A stretch of 60,000 nucleotides of DNA from Antedon mediterranea (GCF_964355755.1 NC_092674.1:2735001-2795000); one strand, 5' to 3'; shown: positions 13,017-28,500, numbered from the stretch's first letter. Numbers and translations: made by a program. The notes: generated by a model from the sequence alone, not told the origin.

Positions 13017-13577
13017 TTAAGGTTTATGAGTCTGTTGTTGTACCACCTGCTGGTAGTGAATCTGATCCGCCCTCTGTTGTTGAAGCGGTTGTGAAGTCGC
13101 TGAATCCTGACGGATGCTGCTCGTTGAGGGCGCTACTTGGAAGCTTGACGAATCTTGCCTTGGTACCGATTGATACTGATTGTATGTTGGTTGATCAGGT
13201 GTGATCTGCGGTAACTGGTTTTGTTGCTGCGGGATCTGCTGGTTGATGGCGTACGTCTGTTGCATCGGTTGTTTCGGTAGTTGTTGTTGTCCTACCAATG
13301 ACGTGTGCATTGAGCTTTGTTGCATACTCATCTGTGATTGGTGTAAAGACGTTGATTGTTGTACCTCTGAATATTGTTGTTCTGATCTAGCTGGACTGTG
13401 ATGCGTTGACGATGGGTGAGAGTGTTGATGCACTGCCGTCGTTTGTGCTTGTTTTTGTCGTAGTGCATTGTTCTCTCGTTTTAATTTGTTGTTTTCTTCG
13501 GTGAGTACTTTTATTTTCTCTTTTAATTCCAACACCTCCTCACGGACAGCATACAGTAAATGACTTTTGACCAAGTC
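13017..13577 (-). CDS. TSC22D: TSC22D exon 3: TSC box, leucine zipper, Gln-rich tail
   Basis: 186 codons and TAA after a TTTTTGCAG acceptor. Begins DLVKSHLLYAVREEVLELKE; the zipper is followed by a His/Ser patch and a Gln-rich tail (more than a quarter Gln). It is the only long stretch of elevated GC in the first 30 kb. Confidence 0.96.
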   Translation of the reverse strand, partial: DLVKSHLLYAVREEVLELKEKIKVLTEENNKLKRENNALRQKQAQTTAVHQHSHPSSTHHSPARSEQQYSEVQQSTSLHQSQMSMQQSSMHTSLVGQQQLPKQPMQQTYAINQQIPQQQNQLPQITPDQPTYNQYQSVPRQDSSSFQVAPSTSSIRQDSATSQPLQQQRADQIHYQQVVQQQTHKP

Positions 13578-16500
13578 CTGCAAAAATTAATAAATTAAAT
13601 TAAATTAATATGAATACATATTATATTATTCTGGTCACGCATTACATTTGAGATTGTGGCCGTTTGTTCTCATAAACTAGTATATTGGCGAACTTTAACC
13701 GGTTTGAGAAAAGGTAAAATGTAGAACGTTAGAAAAACCAGAAAATCTGATGTGAACCGGGAAATAACAGGGATTTCCCAATAATCAGGAATTGGCTATT
13801 TTGAAGAAAGCATTGCAGCATACCAGGAAACTTAAAAGCCATCATAATTACTTGACAAGAAGGTTGTGTCTACTATTCAATCATATCCTGTCTGATCCTC
13901 TAATGAATCTACAAAGTCTGACATTAGATTACAAAAACTATTTTAAGTCATTAGTTAGTGTAACTTTTATTTATTTTTCTAATGTTTTAGATGTATATGT
14001 GAACTTTATTCATTCAATCGTACATATTTTACAGTGATTTTTACAAAAAAAATATTAATTGTAAATTATATACAGACAGTGATTATTTACAGTAATGATA
14101 AAAATTAATTGAATTATTTTGACTATTATTGAAAACAGAAGTTGAATAATAAAAAACTGAATAAATACTAGATTTGTACCTAGTATACTACTGTATTCCA
14201 CTTTTAAATTAGAACTTTGCAGAGACACACATGAAAAACGAACATTTATTTTCATGTCGACAGCTAAAATTAAATAAAAAATTACTTTTTGATGCGGACA
14301 AACAATTAATATTTAATGTTAGAACTTCCTTTTGCAAAAAAAAATCCGGATCCGCCTCTGGTATTAAGAAATCAATGAACTAACGCCAAAATGCAGACAT
14401 TGTGATTGACTTCTGAGCTATTTTGAAAGTGCAATATTATTGACTCCAGTACCGAAGCAAATAAAACACAATCATGTGCATAAAAAGATAGTTACATTGT
14501 GTACTGTACGTCGCCAGTCATATCAGATTCACACATGACTAACAATCAATACATAATTGAATAATAAAGGATGATAATTATAATTCATTACAAAAATAAT
14601 AAAGTCAGTTTTTCTAGCCTTGAAAAGGACAGTCAGTCTTTCTCTTTTCCAATTATTTCTATTTTTTTAATTTCCTAATTTGAACTTGAATGTGAAAAAA
14701 ACAAAACAAATGAAGTTGTTGTTAGAAATCCTTTATCATACAATGATAAAATTATCTATTAGTATTTAATGTTCCAAAGTTTATCTGTACTGAAGTTAAA
14801 TGTCAATAATACTACCATACATCCATAGTTCAAGCAACTCTGTAGCCTAAATAACTATAGCCTAAATAACTATAGCCTAATTCTATTTATGTGGTTTAAT
14901 TATTATCAATAAAAATTATATGGGATTATAATGATAAATATGGACACAATGATGTCATATCATTACCATATTTAAGCATATCACTACCATATTTGGGTAC
15001 ATCAAACTTTTTTGTCAAACTAGTTTGATAGTGTAGACAGAGCTTATAGAATAACTCACTGATGATACATGACTCAACAATCCTGGGGTGAAAACTGCTA
15101 CTGTAAAACCCCTATTAGGAGGACACCGACAATGGGACCTTAAATGATTCCCTTAATAAATAAACTAGGGGTGTTCTAAAGAAGGGTACTACCAGGGAGT
15201 TATATTTGTTATACTTTTTTTAATTATGTTTTATTGTGTATTATTATTAATACCTTTTTGTTGAAATTGACTGAATAAATGACATTGCACTTTTTACAAA
15301 GTAGTTTTTAATTTCAAACCTTGAATGTGACAAAGTTTAAAGCTTGTAGAGCTCTTGTACACAAGGATATGGGTCATTAGACCATCATAGGACTGACGTT
15401 GCTAACTTTTTCAGTAATACAGTTCATTTACATAAATAGAGGCCTTCGCTGCAACTTTACTAATTGCAGAATTACTAATTGGGAACATTTAAAGTGCACC
15501 AGGGCTTTGTATCAAGGCTTTTTTAAACATCTGGTTGCTTTGCTTTGGCTAACAGCCAGTATAGCAACAGTGAAGTATAGCTCTGTCTACACTATCAAAC
15601 TAGTTTGACAAAAAAACTTATATCATCAAACTACTGTATGTAAAAAAAAGTGATTGAGAATATCAACACTGACAAAATATCTGAAATGAATTGCCTTGCA
15701 AACTAATGCCTAATCACCTTGCTATAGGAAAGATGTAATAATGATAAGGTCAACCACCTAGAAACGCCTCATCAACAAAACATTCTCAACTAACACTAAT
15801 TTACAAATCCTTCAATATTATTAGGATCTGTCGTCAGCAATAGCTATCAATAATTTAAATTTATATAAGAATTGAAGAGAGTTGTGTAATGTTGAACAAC
15901 GAGAATTTTGATGTTGAAAAAATTACAAAAAGCAATGAAGCATGTCAGAGGATTGTATCTAATTCATGCTATCAAAATTATGATTTTACTTGAGATTCAA
16001 TTCAATTTTATCCAGGGTTTAATAAAATAATTAAGCAACAAGGTTCATGATATTAAGGAGGGGTATTGAACTAACAGTTAATACTATTATGATGGCAGTA
16101 ATTTCAAGGTGACGAATATTGCCAATTAAAAGAAAGAAATTCAAATTGACATTAAACTTGATTTGAAGGCGACACTAATAATTGTGACAATCTTGCAATA
16201 AATAATTAAAGACAACAATTTTGCAATAAATAATTAAAGATTTTGCAAGGTATTCAGGTATTTACTACTATTAGGTGAGGCGTAGAACAATTGCAATAAA
16301 GGTACATACAATGCAAAACATACAGCAGTGACTTGATTGTTCTGAATGAAAGTGACAATTTGTGACAATTTTGCAATAAAGAAAATGCAAAACAATAACA
16401 ATAATAATAATAATAAATGTACAGTATGTACAAAATGTTTTAAATATGATGCATATATGAAACAATCATATAAAGCATTCAATGATTGAAAGTGACATCT

Positions 16501-19500
16501 TTAAAGGAATGATATTTTGAAAGGGGTGACATCTCCAAGTGAAACAGGGTAATGTTTTAGACTAAGGCACACACACACAGGTAACACAACACTTACCAGC
16601 TCTCTCGCACAAACAACTAGTATAGATTCCACTGGCATTTTTGATAATTGCCAAAGCATCAGTATTTTCATTATCACAAATAAATATCATCATCATCGTA
16701 ATATATGAGGTAACTGATGTTTCCTCAGTAATATTGAACACTAAACGCAGAGCTCGATGATCTGTTAAGTTCCCGAGTTGCATCCAGACTGACAGAACGT
16801 TTCCAAAGTATGTACTTATAAGCCCTGGGCCACGAGCACAGAATTTACCTCATTACCGGATCCGCTGCTGGTGTATTCAAATTATGAATACCATTAACAG
16901 TCAGGGATGAATGTTGAACTTGTAAGAGAAACATGACTCCGGTGTTTTGATAGTAAATTAAGTATGCTTCAAGGTATCAACAAGATGATAAATGACCTTG
17001 CATACTAATTACTCTAATGAATATTCATTAGATTGGACAACATACCAATGATGAAAAATAAAATGGCCTATATGAAATGTCAAATGTTAAATGAATCCAT
17101 CCTTCTATGATATTGAAATACATAATGCACAGTGAGGTTTCCACCATTCCCTCAATTTGTCCGTTTGGTTATCCAATTTTGGGGCTATTTTTTATTCATT
17201 TGGCAAACCTAGGGTTAAAACACGGAATATGTAACACTATAACTAACCCTTATTCAGGGGACACCCTTATTAAGTGGTCAATTTGGAGGGTCCTGAAGGT
17301 GTTCTCTTAATAGGAGTTGTACAGTAGTTGCAATTTAATACATGTTTGCCATACTTTTCAGTATCTATTTTCTGATAAAATCCAATCTTTATCTAATCGG
17401 CCGTGAAATAAAGAAGAAATATTGAAACGTGTAGGTGCTATGAAGCTATAGCTAGATTTCTTGATAGATTTCAAAATTACACTTTTTTTTCCATATCAAA
17501 TATCTGTTTAATATTATCCATCTATGCCTGTATCAACATCATTGGATACCACAACTCACCAATTACTGATGAACGCAAGTATCTGACCTTTAAACGAGCT
17601 TGGCACGCGACATGTCAAACAAGAACGGAATTCCTAGATCTATTTAATATATTAATAATATTAGTTTTCTAAATGAATTAAGATTATGAGTAACTGGAAA
17701 TGTCATACAATTTTGAATTCATTTAAAAAAGTAAATATAAATTCAATTTAATATATTGAATGATGGATGATGCACCAACTAGGCAATCAATAAATCCAAT
17801 TATTAAATGACTATTCTAAATTTAAATTTCATCAAAATAAAAAATGGTACTTTTACATATTAAAATTAATGGTATATAAAATAAAGCTGCTAGTGTACTG
17901 AATCACTGTAGAGAAAGTTCCATATAATTATATATCAAATAACAATTTTACGATTACTATATTTCAGTTTGCATTTGACAGTATCAACAAAATGCAATAC
18001 TCTAGTGTACTGTAAACGAAGATTCTCTAGTTTCTTTATCTTGAAATATTAAATTTTAAATTTGCTATATCGTAAACTGTCCATTTTAAATACCATAGTA
18101 TTTTAAAACTGTTCATTGTAAATGATGTATCATAAACTGCTCATGTAAATATATATCTTAAACTGTTTAGGCTTAAATGCAATTTGCAATAACACTTTAT
18201 ATGCTATAACTTCTTTTTTTATGACATGTTTTAAAATTCTTTGAGAAGACTAGAAACCAGCACTGTGGTGTACTGTACTGTAGGCTGCCTTTAAAAGTGA
18301 ATCACAGATATGAGATACTCCATACACATAAAAAACTGTAAACTTCTCAATGTTGGACATTTGAAGAAAACTTTGAAAAAAATAAATGATGGCATGTTTT
18401 AAATTCATCACTGTAAAAATCTGACAACACTATCACACTTTATGTGACAAAAAAAATGTGATTTACTACCATAAATAAGCATATCACCACCATATTTGGG
18501 CAGATCACACTTTTCTTGTCAAACTAGTTTGATAGTCTGGACAGAGCTTTAGTCAAAACTTGAAAGGAAATTTCGGAAATAAAAGATGAATTGAAATTGG
18601 AAACAGGTCAATTTCTAAATTTCGTGATTATTATAAAATTTATAATTATTTGATTAAATAACAATCATTCCAATAACAAAAGGGACAAATCATTGTATGA
18701 ATCATTATTGATTAGAGGGTTGTTTTTATCATTTTGTGATTAGTTATCAAAAATTGGGTGGAGTTGGAGACCAACTGACTGACAAACATTACCAGTCTAT
18801 TGATTTTTAATGAAAACAAACGTACATGTTTAACACGTTCCTACGTCAAATTCGTGAGATCGTTGAACCTCAAATCTATTTTCGTTTTCTATGAGGAGAA
18901 TCGAGTAGCTGTAAGTATGTACACTGCCTCTTATTATTTCAATTAAGGTTAGTTATTACACATTAGGCGTTACTTCATATTTGAAATCTTATTATAGGGA
19001 TATACTTTATAGAATTTTATTTCTTAATGTTTTTGCTAAAATATTCAGTTTCAGGGGGAGTGTAAAGGCCCAAGTCCCAATAGAATTGGACTTAAAGTAA
19101 ATAAACAGTTTAATTCAAATATATATTTTTGAGGCTTAAATTTCTGGTCCCAAATAACCATTTAATTTTGGCAAAAAACCAAAAACAGGACCTATATAAT
19201 ATAATTTAATTTGTTCTAAAAAAAAATTCTAAAAACAGAAATAATTTAAAAGCAGTAAAATTGACTGACCTTTTACAAATTGACAGATTACTGTAATGAA
19301 CATCCTAGTAGATTTGAAGATGATGCTAATATATCTTCAAGAATCAATTTATTTTTCACACACATGAGCGTTAATGGTCACAAATCATCATGATAGTCAG
19401 ATTACTCTCATTAATTGGAACTATTTGTTTGAAATATTATTATTTGTTAATGTTTTTCTCATTAAAAAATTAGGATAATTTTTTATGCTGGTAGTTTTAA

Positions 19501-22500
19501 TTTGTTGGTTTTTGGGTCAAACAAAATTAATTTCAATATTCGTTAATGGGCTTATGCCAAGCCATAAAATATATTAGTAATTATGGGCTTTACAAGTCTT
19601 CTATTTTAATTAGCTTCTCTAATCTCAATTACCTGTACATGGGATACTAAGGTTGTGTTCGTACGTATAAAAAAATAAGCGTTTATTTTCAACCTAGCCC
19701 CAAGGCATGCTTCATTCGTACGTACAGATTATTTACCGATTATAACCAGTTATGCCCATGCTTGGCCGGAAATTACGTTTAGAGGTCAGCCCGGTTTGTA
19801 ACCTACGACCCACAACAACGAATTGTTTCGTGCGAATTATTCAATTTTCTCTGTTTTGTATACGCCCTTTTCACGAAACGGAAGACATCGATCGATGACA
19901 AACAATGCCGTGCAACGAAGCGTAACCAACAGAAATAACATAGCGTTTTTAGCCTATTTTCGGAGGACAAGTTACTTAAAAATCCTTAACGGACAGTCGT
20001 ATGGACAAAATTTTTACTGTAAAATGTTCTTTAAAGATTAGCCTACATAACTGTGTGATTGAACAAAATTAGAATTTTTTTTTTTTTTCACTCATCGAAA
20101 AAACACCACGGTGTAAAGCATAGGCCCCGCGACTTTGCCGCGAAAAAACGCCTATGCTTATACACTGTGGTGTTTTTTTCGATGGATTTTAAGTAGTGAC
20201 AAAAAAATTTCTACTTTTTTCCAATCACACAGTGATGTAGGCCAATCTTTTAAGAACATTTCACAGTAATTTGTTTTCTCATACGATCCTCCGTTCAAGA
20301 GTTACGATTGAACATGGTGTCCTGAAATCCCCTGAAAACGCTATGTTATTTCTGTTGGTTACGCTTCGTTGCACGGCATTGTTTGTCAACGATCGAAGAT
20401 CTCTTTCGTTTCGTGAAAAAAGCGTTCGCTGTTATTAAATATTTTTACCAACTACAACTTGTTTTCTTACGACCACCCTTATGCCATTTCAAGCCAAAAA
20501 TCCTGCCGAGATATGCCTACTCCTTACGACCATTTTTATGTTACTTGACGATGATTTTGAGCCTACCCTGAACAACGATTTAGACCAAAATAATGACGAT
20601 CGACGTTCTAGCCCTGCACCAACAAGGACAACACCGCCTCAAACACGAACGTTGTTATCGGAGATTAATTACACGCCGTAGGCTGATCGGAGATTTATTA
20701 TACGCCCGTAGGCTGAATTTACCTCTAAATTTTTTACCTCGTTTGTTAAATAGCTAAAGGCAAAATTTAATTACCGCACGCGACTTCACATCGGGAATAA
20801 CTGGTAAATTTCAACCCGTACGAACGGGCCCTAAAACATAAGGAGTTCAGATCTTGTCAAGAGCAACCAATCAGATTACAGGATATTATAGGATGATTCC
20901 TCTTAAAATTAAATTACATAATGTATCAATGTTAATAAATAAACATGTGTCATTTGGGTGTAAGACAATGACTAGACATTTAGCCTTGTAAATTAGGATG
21001 TAAATATTAAAAGCAAAGACAATTATATTATCATATTGCACTTTTTAAAGAAACTGTGGAAATTACTTGATATTAAGCTGTCTACATTATCAAACTAGTT
21101 TGACAAAAAAAGTGTGATGTGTCCAAATATGGTGGTGATATGCCCAAATATGGTAGTGGTATGACATCAACATGTCAATATTATGGTCACATCACATTTT
21201 TTTGTCACATAAAGTTTGATAGTGTAGAGAGATCTTTAAGAAGGTGCTGACATTTCTAAAACTTGTTCAGGATAACAAACATATTACTTATAATCTAGCA
21301 TTTATTCATTAAAACAAAACATGTAATTTATACTAGCGTTTAATATTAATGTTAAAAACTTGACATTTTCTAAATTTGTCACTCTCTATTAATCAAAATT
21401 TATTCAAGCCGCACATGTTAGTTGGCTTGGATTAAGAATTGTAATTGGGTCAACTCTAATTGTACTACAGTAGCCCGACATACATTCACAGAAGAATCGA
21501 GCATAGCCATAGAAAAAAAAGCAACATGAAAATAGATATTGAAAAATGCCTACGCAATAGTAATACATTTACACACCCGTGGGACCGATTATTGCGCAAA
21601 GACGTACTTATTCTAGAGCATTTTTAAGAGCATTCATTACGTAGATATCACGACTTAGAAGTATTAATATTAGTCCTTGTTAACTTCTGATTGTTTCTCA
21701 CATTTTTTTTACTCCAAAAAATCAATAAATTGCACGAACTACGTACAATGTTAGAAAGAACTTTTGAATTTGAATAAGGTAACCTTTAGTTTTAATATAT
21801 TCCTGACAGAAAGATTATATTAAATTATTGTAATTTTTAATATATAAAGGATATTCATTGAATAGAATCTACTGTATTCTGTCTTGTTCGGCAAGACCAT
21901 TAACAATGACACAAAATTAGGATACTACTAAAGTACCATTAGAAAAAACAGTTAAATTAAATAAACTTATCAATGAAATTATACAAAAATAATATACTAA
22001 ACACGCAATTATAACTACAGATCAAGGGCACAATAAAGGGCAATTACCAGACTAGTTGATAATGAATAAGTGGCTGAATGGATACTTATTGTAAAGCTCT
22101 GTCTACACTATCAAACTAGTGTGATGTGCCAAATACATCATCATCATCATTATCCGTTACGCTATTCGTCTTGGGTAGACATTGCGTACGCTAATCGTTT
22201 CCATGACTCTTTTTCGGTGGTCTGATGGTCTGTCATTAATTTTGCGATCGATGTATTTGCTTTTTTGAGCAAATACATGTTAGTGATATATCCAAATATG
22301 GCAGTGATATTACATCATCATGTCCATATATGGGCACATCACACTTTTTTTGTGAAACTAGTTTGATAGTGTAGACAGAGCTTACAAAAACTGTCATCAT
22401 TTAGGTAAAAGAACAAGAAAAAAGATGAGCTCATTGTATACAATTACTAGGGGCCTGATATTTCTCTGACCCCCTTAGGATCACCATGATAAAGCCATGG

Positions 22501-25500
22501 TGGTCACCCTTCCAACAAAAAGACAATAAATGATGGAGAGAGATAGGGGCATGTGCCGGATACTATTTAGGATGATGGAGATCTATTTCCTCTATAGCAT
22601 CTACATGCAGCAAGGTAAGACCTTGATGGTTTATGGTAACAATGTGCTATTGTTATTCGGAAATGAATACTGTATTTTCACAAGAAAACATACAATATGC
22701 TGATACTGTTTATAATATACTGATACTGTACATAGTGTTAATGATGATGTAATGATGAAGCCATTTACTGTTAGTTAGTATATCCAAAATTCTATAGTAA
22801 TTCAGGGTCATGCAGTGTGCTAGAGGTACAAAGAGTAAGAGGTTTTATAAATAAACAACACAAAATAACATTGTTATAATCTAAGGCTGTATTGTTTAAA
22901 TTTTAATAAAAGATAGAATATTGACATTACATATTTTATTGTAGATTAGAAAGCTCATAAAGTATCATTATACAAATATATTCAACAGTTTTTAAATTGA
23001 AGGAAGTATTGTATTAAAGAAGTATACTTTATTTGTATTCAAGTGTTCTACAATGTTGATATTAAACAACAAAACCTAAAAAAATGGGTAATTTAGGAGG
23101 TACAGGCTTGATACAACAAAAGTTGAATTTACATTTTTGGGCTTACTACAATATTACAAATTGGGAGGCTGAGGAAAGGGAAATGCTGAGTTTGTAACTG
23201 TGTTTAATTGCAATAATAAGATAACACACGATAACTTTATTTCATCCACAAAACAAAAGGAAATAATGGTGCTTGTCTCATACAAAGTTAAAACATTAAC
23301 GGAAAAAACAAATATCAAAACAATTCTATACTAAGGTTTAATTGAACAGAATTAAAATACACTTACCATAGCCTGTTCGATCTTGTTGTCAATCTCGCCT
23401 CCAGCGCCGGCACTGCAACGAATAAAAGCAACAATTACATCCCAATTGCTAAGTGTTTTCCCCTCTTTCATGGCAGACTTACATTTTGGAGTACGCATTG
23501 GAATATAGTTGTTGTTATTATTGTTATACAAGCAAATATTGGCTGTAGCCATCAAAGCAATAATCGACGAAATAGAAGTTCACTCGTGTTGCTATCACAC
23601 ACACACGTACTCCTGTTAGTTATAGCACCAAACTTTAGCACAACTTGTCGAAAACAAAAAGGTTTAGTCTCTTGGTTTGCCCTTGAAATGTTACTGGATA
23701 CAGATTGGAATAGATTCCTTGTATAAACAGTCAGATATATTGCTCAAAACTATAAAAACAGTGCTTTTTAGGGATATTATATTAACATGTGTTTACAAGC
23801 GTTAATACAGTCACGACTATTCCCGGTCACTCAAGCTAATGACCTCCCGTATTTGGTACAATATTATTAATTCTGGAAATTTCCCCTTATGGATAGATCC
23901 AAAATGTTCAAAGGAATACACAAGAAAAAGGAAAAGACAATCGTTCCAATAAAATGTTATCAGATATAAAACAATACAACAAATATTGTTTTTATTGAAT
24001 AATAATTATAAATTTATAAAAAAAGTCAGATTATAAATGTTCAAAAAAAAAATACATTAATGTAAAATTTAGTCACATCCCCATATTAATAATAGACTAA
24101 TCCGTTACTTAGGTCAATACACAGTCAGGAATGGAAAATTCCATTGAGTTAGTTTATCAGGCTGTATACATAACTGTGATGTCACCTTGGAATAGTCCAT
24201 TGTCTTATGAAGGGTATTGTTAATAATTATATAAATGAGGCATTATATTACTGTTGTGTATACTATACAAGGACAATAGAACACAACAAGGAAGTCAAAC
24301 AATGTAGCCCTGTTAACAAGAAACAATGTAACTTAACATTGAATTTCTTTGAACTGAATAAAGTAAACACTTAAGATTACCATTGTAACCTTTGGCATGA
24401 TTGGTTACTGGTACCCATTGGTATTATTCTACTAATCAAATTAATTTGTACAACACCACCGTTAAAAATTTATCGTTGTTTTTTAATTAATCAATTAATA
24501 ATATTGTGTATTTTAACTGCACTTGACTTTACTGAGAAAATTTTCTTTTTCATTCATTATACTAATTTTAATTAGTTATACCAAAAAAAAAAGCGCCAAT
24601 AGCCAAAGCTAATTTGCTTAGATCTAAGTCACTAGCCATCAATCTATTTACGCACTAGTATGAATAATAATTACCTACAGTAACTACAAATTTATAAAGT
24701 CAAATACCAAGTTGTTTACTTTTTACTGTGCTTTACTGAGAAAACTGAAATTGGTATTCATTTATTACTATTATTTTTAATTAGTAAAGTCTAATGAAAT
24801 ATCAATGTCGTTAACTTAAAGCTCTGTCTACACTATCAAACTTTATGTGAAAAAATATGTGATGTACCCATACATGGACATGATGATGTCATATCACTGC
24901 CATATTTTGGCACATCACATTTTTTTGTCAAACTAATTTGATAGTGTAGACAGAGCGTTACAAGATGTTGGACATTCATTCCGGGTTAGCACTAACTATA
25001 TCCTGCTATAAAATTAAAATGCCTTTGGTTATAATTTGCACTATAATATGAACTGAATCTATTGATTTAATGATTCACAGTATTTTATATGATACATGAT
25101 TTTATAAATCCCTTTTACAAAATAGTGGGAGCCAAATATAATTTAAGATATTATTTGCATATTTAAATTAAATTTTTGCGTAAATAAATGTATGGTAATA
25201 TAAATGGCCATGAAATATGTATGTACATTATGAGTATACTGTAGTAGAATTTATCAGTAACTGTCATGGGAGTTACATTACTTATTGCATAAAAATACAA
25301 CATATTATTATAGCACAAATAATATATTCTTTTCCATGTGCAGCAACATATTTGGTAGAATAATGCGTTTTTAAATAATTTTTTTCTTTTCACAGTTAAT
25401 CAAACTAGCAATGTGCTATTAGTTTTTCATATACTAGAACTAGATTGATGATGTAATTTATTTCAATATTTATTTTTTAATGTATTATGGTGGGCTTGAT

Positions 25501-28500
25501 CTACAAATTCTTTAAATTTAATGTTTTGTAGAAATAAATAAATTTATTTTATTATTATTATTAGCACACTTGCTAATGTAGTTAGTTCCTCATTTTGCTA
25601 GTTCAATTAAGTCTGTTTGTAGGTTTGCTAGTAAATAACAAATTTATTTTCTGGTACATGTAATTTAAATGTTTTATCATCGTGACTTCTTTTAGAGACA
25701 GGTCTATATTAAATGAAATTTTCTGTTCACAGTCCATCACTGTTGGTACTTTAATAAATAAATAAATATCGATTTTTAACTGCAATAACATTATCCCAAA
25801 TTACCTATTCATACACTAATCATGTGTGTCTAGACAAATTGTTATTCGTAAACAAAATGTGGAACACATCACCAGGTGCACCAGGTAAGCAGCAGGGAGG
25901 ATGCAACTAGACAACATGTTATATGGGTAATGATTCATTGTGAAAGTAAGAACTTAAATGAACTAGCAGCAGGTAGTAGTGGTATATTGATATAATACTA
26001 TACAACATCATTAGGACAGTACTGTATGGTACCATGAATCATATACTAAAAACAGCAGATAATAAAACATAATCACATTAATTTTAAAGATGTATTAAGG
26101 CCAATTAGGCATGATTTACAAATAGTTTCTTTCCAGGAGCTATTAGAGCCTTAAACATCATGTAGACACTTTTTGTAATGTTTTTGTTTTTGAGTTTGTG
26201 TTGTGTCCGTTGAATATTGTGCTCTGCCAACAGAGCAAACAGAATTTATATATTTTTTGTCTTAAAACAAATAATAATAAATGATACTTGACTACTTGAC
26301 TTGTATTGTCCCCCAAAAAACAGAAAAAAAGATTAATTAATTCAGACTTTGAATGTGTTGTTTTGTATTCTTAATAAAAAAAAAAATGTTTTCACTTATA
26401 AAATATATCTATAAGATATATCAAACTATTTTGACAAAAAAGTGTGATGTGTCCAAATATGGTAGTGATATGACATCATCATGTCCATATATGGGCACAT
26501 CACATTATTTTTGTCACATAAGATTTGATAGTGTAAACAGAGCTTTAAACATTCAAAATAAAATCAATAAAGAGAACTTTGATCAATTCTAATTCTGCAA
26601 ACTTCTTAACATATTAACTACTAACTAATCGTGTATGTCACTCAATAAACGTGACGGAGTTAATGTCCTATTGGTCATTCATTTGATGACATCATAAGTA
26701 ACCTTGCTATCGGCAATCTTATGTTGTAGCACGAATGGTTTACATAATTTCCATATTAAAATGTGTTGAGGTATGGTTTGAGGTAAACACAACTTTATTG
26801 GCAAACTGACAAGGTAAACACACAGGTAATATATTCTGTTTCTGTTTACTACTGCAGTATTTGGAATTGTGATTACGTATACAGGAGTGGGAAAAAGGCC
26901 AATGCACCAAAATGTCCCGGAACACTGACCTAGTAAAAGCTCTGTCTACACTATCAAACTTTATGCGACAAAAAAATGTGATGTGCCCATATATGGACAT
27001 GATGATGTCATATCACTACCATATTTGGGCATAACACATGATTTTGTTAAACTAGTTTGATAGTGTAGACAGAGCTTTATACACACTTTGTTTTGAATAT
27101 ACTGTAACCCCACCCCTAATTTTTCTGGCTGTTTTACATTAAAGTATTCACTAATTTGTTCACTGAGATACACACAGTCATATTTTCAGCGATTTTCCTT
27201 AAGATTTTTAGTTTGTTATAAATTGTATCAATAATTATACTATATTATGAATTAAAATAACTAAATCTGTATGTCTTACTCTTCTTCTGTGTAAACCATT
27301 GCAAACTAAGACCAACTGTGACCATATGCTCTCTTGGTTCAACAACATTTATTACGGTACTTCAAGTCAACCTCCAATTTATCATATCATAACGATGATG
27401 ATAATAAAATACTAGAAAGTAGTTATAACAATAAGTTTATCAGGTGCATCTATTTGACCTCATCTTAAATCAATATGACCTGTGCTACCAAGTTTTCCAT
27501 TAACGTTATGAATCTATTGTCCGTCAAGTATAATCAAAAACTTATTTTATTTAATTTATATGATTTTGCAGCATTTACTTAATAAATGGATATTACATTT
27601 AGTATTTATTATGAAAATCACTCTGAAAGACAAAATACGAAAATAAACAAACTGAGCAGAAGTTTTGGCAACATACTGGGACTGTTACAAAATTCAAAAT
27701 TCATATTTTGATTTAATTTGAATAGTGCTTTAAACTTTATAAAAATATAACAACTATTATAGATATCTGAATCTTGATACTGGCTAATATGTGTCCTGTA
27801 TCATAGGCAAATTGTGTAATACAGTGTCATATATGATACCTGTAAGATAGACCATAAGCCTAACACATGATGATGATACAGGATGAAATTATAATCTCAT
27901 ATGTGGAGATATAACGGGACAAAGAATTGCTTGTATACCTGCCAACTTTGGCCAATGTGCGAGACATTAAATTAAAGTTGTATATAGTGCCCTCTATGTG
28001 ATAGATAATAATAACTCAAAATAATCTTGAAATACGCCCTCTAATTTTTCACTGAATAAACATAGTCCTAGGCTAATTATGCTCAAAGTTATTTTTCCTT
28101 CAAACTAAGTAAGTTAATTTAAAAAATGTGTTAGATAAAATAATCTATGCCAAGTGGTATTGGATTGTACAACATAGACCTATAGGTTCCCAGGAAATGG
28201 CAAATAGAGGGCAGTATATAACTTTATTGTTGTTTAATTTGAATAGGATATTGTTGATTACCATGTGATATTGAATCCAGATTTGAAACAATGGTAAATA
28301 TAATGTAGGGCTTTGGTGATTCACAAAGCTCATATCAGAATATTGCCGACAAAATAAAATATTGAAAAGAAAAATAAAATTTGGATAATAGTAAAAGCAT
28401 TTATAATGTGCCATATATCCAATCACTGATTGCTCATACTCATAGGCCCGGTACAAATAAAACCATTATAAGATTTACAATAAAACAACTCCAAAAATAA

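Noticed and set aside
28145-28456. 103-codon minus-strand ORF
   Set aside because: Tyr/Phe/Ile-rich composition of AT-rich intron, no splice-bounded conserved motif.
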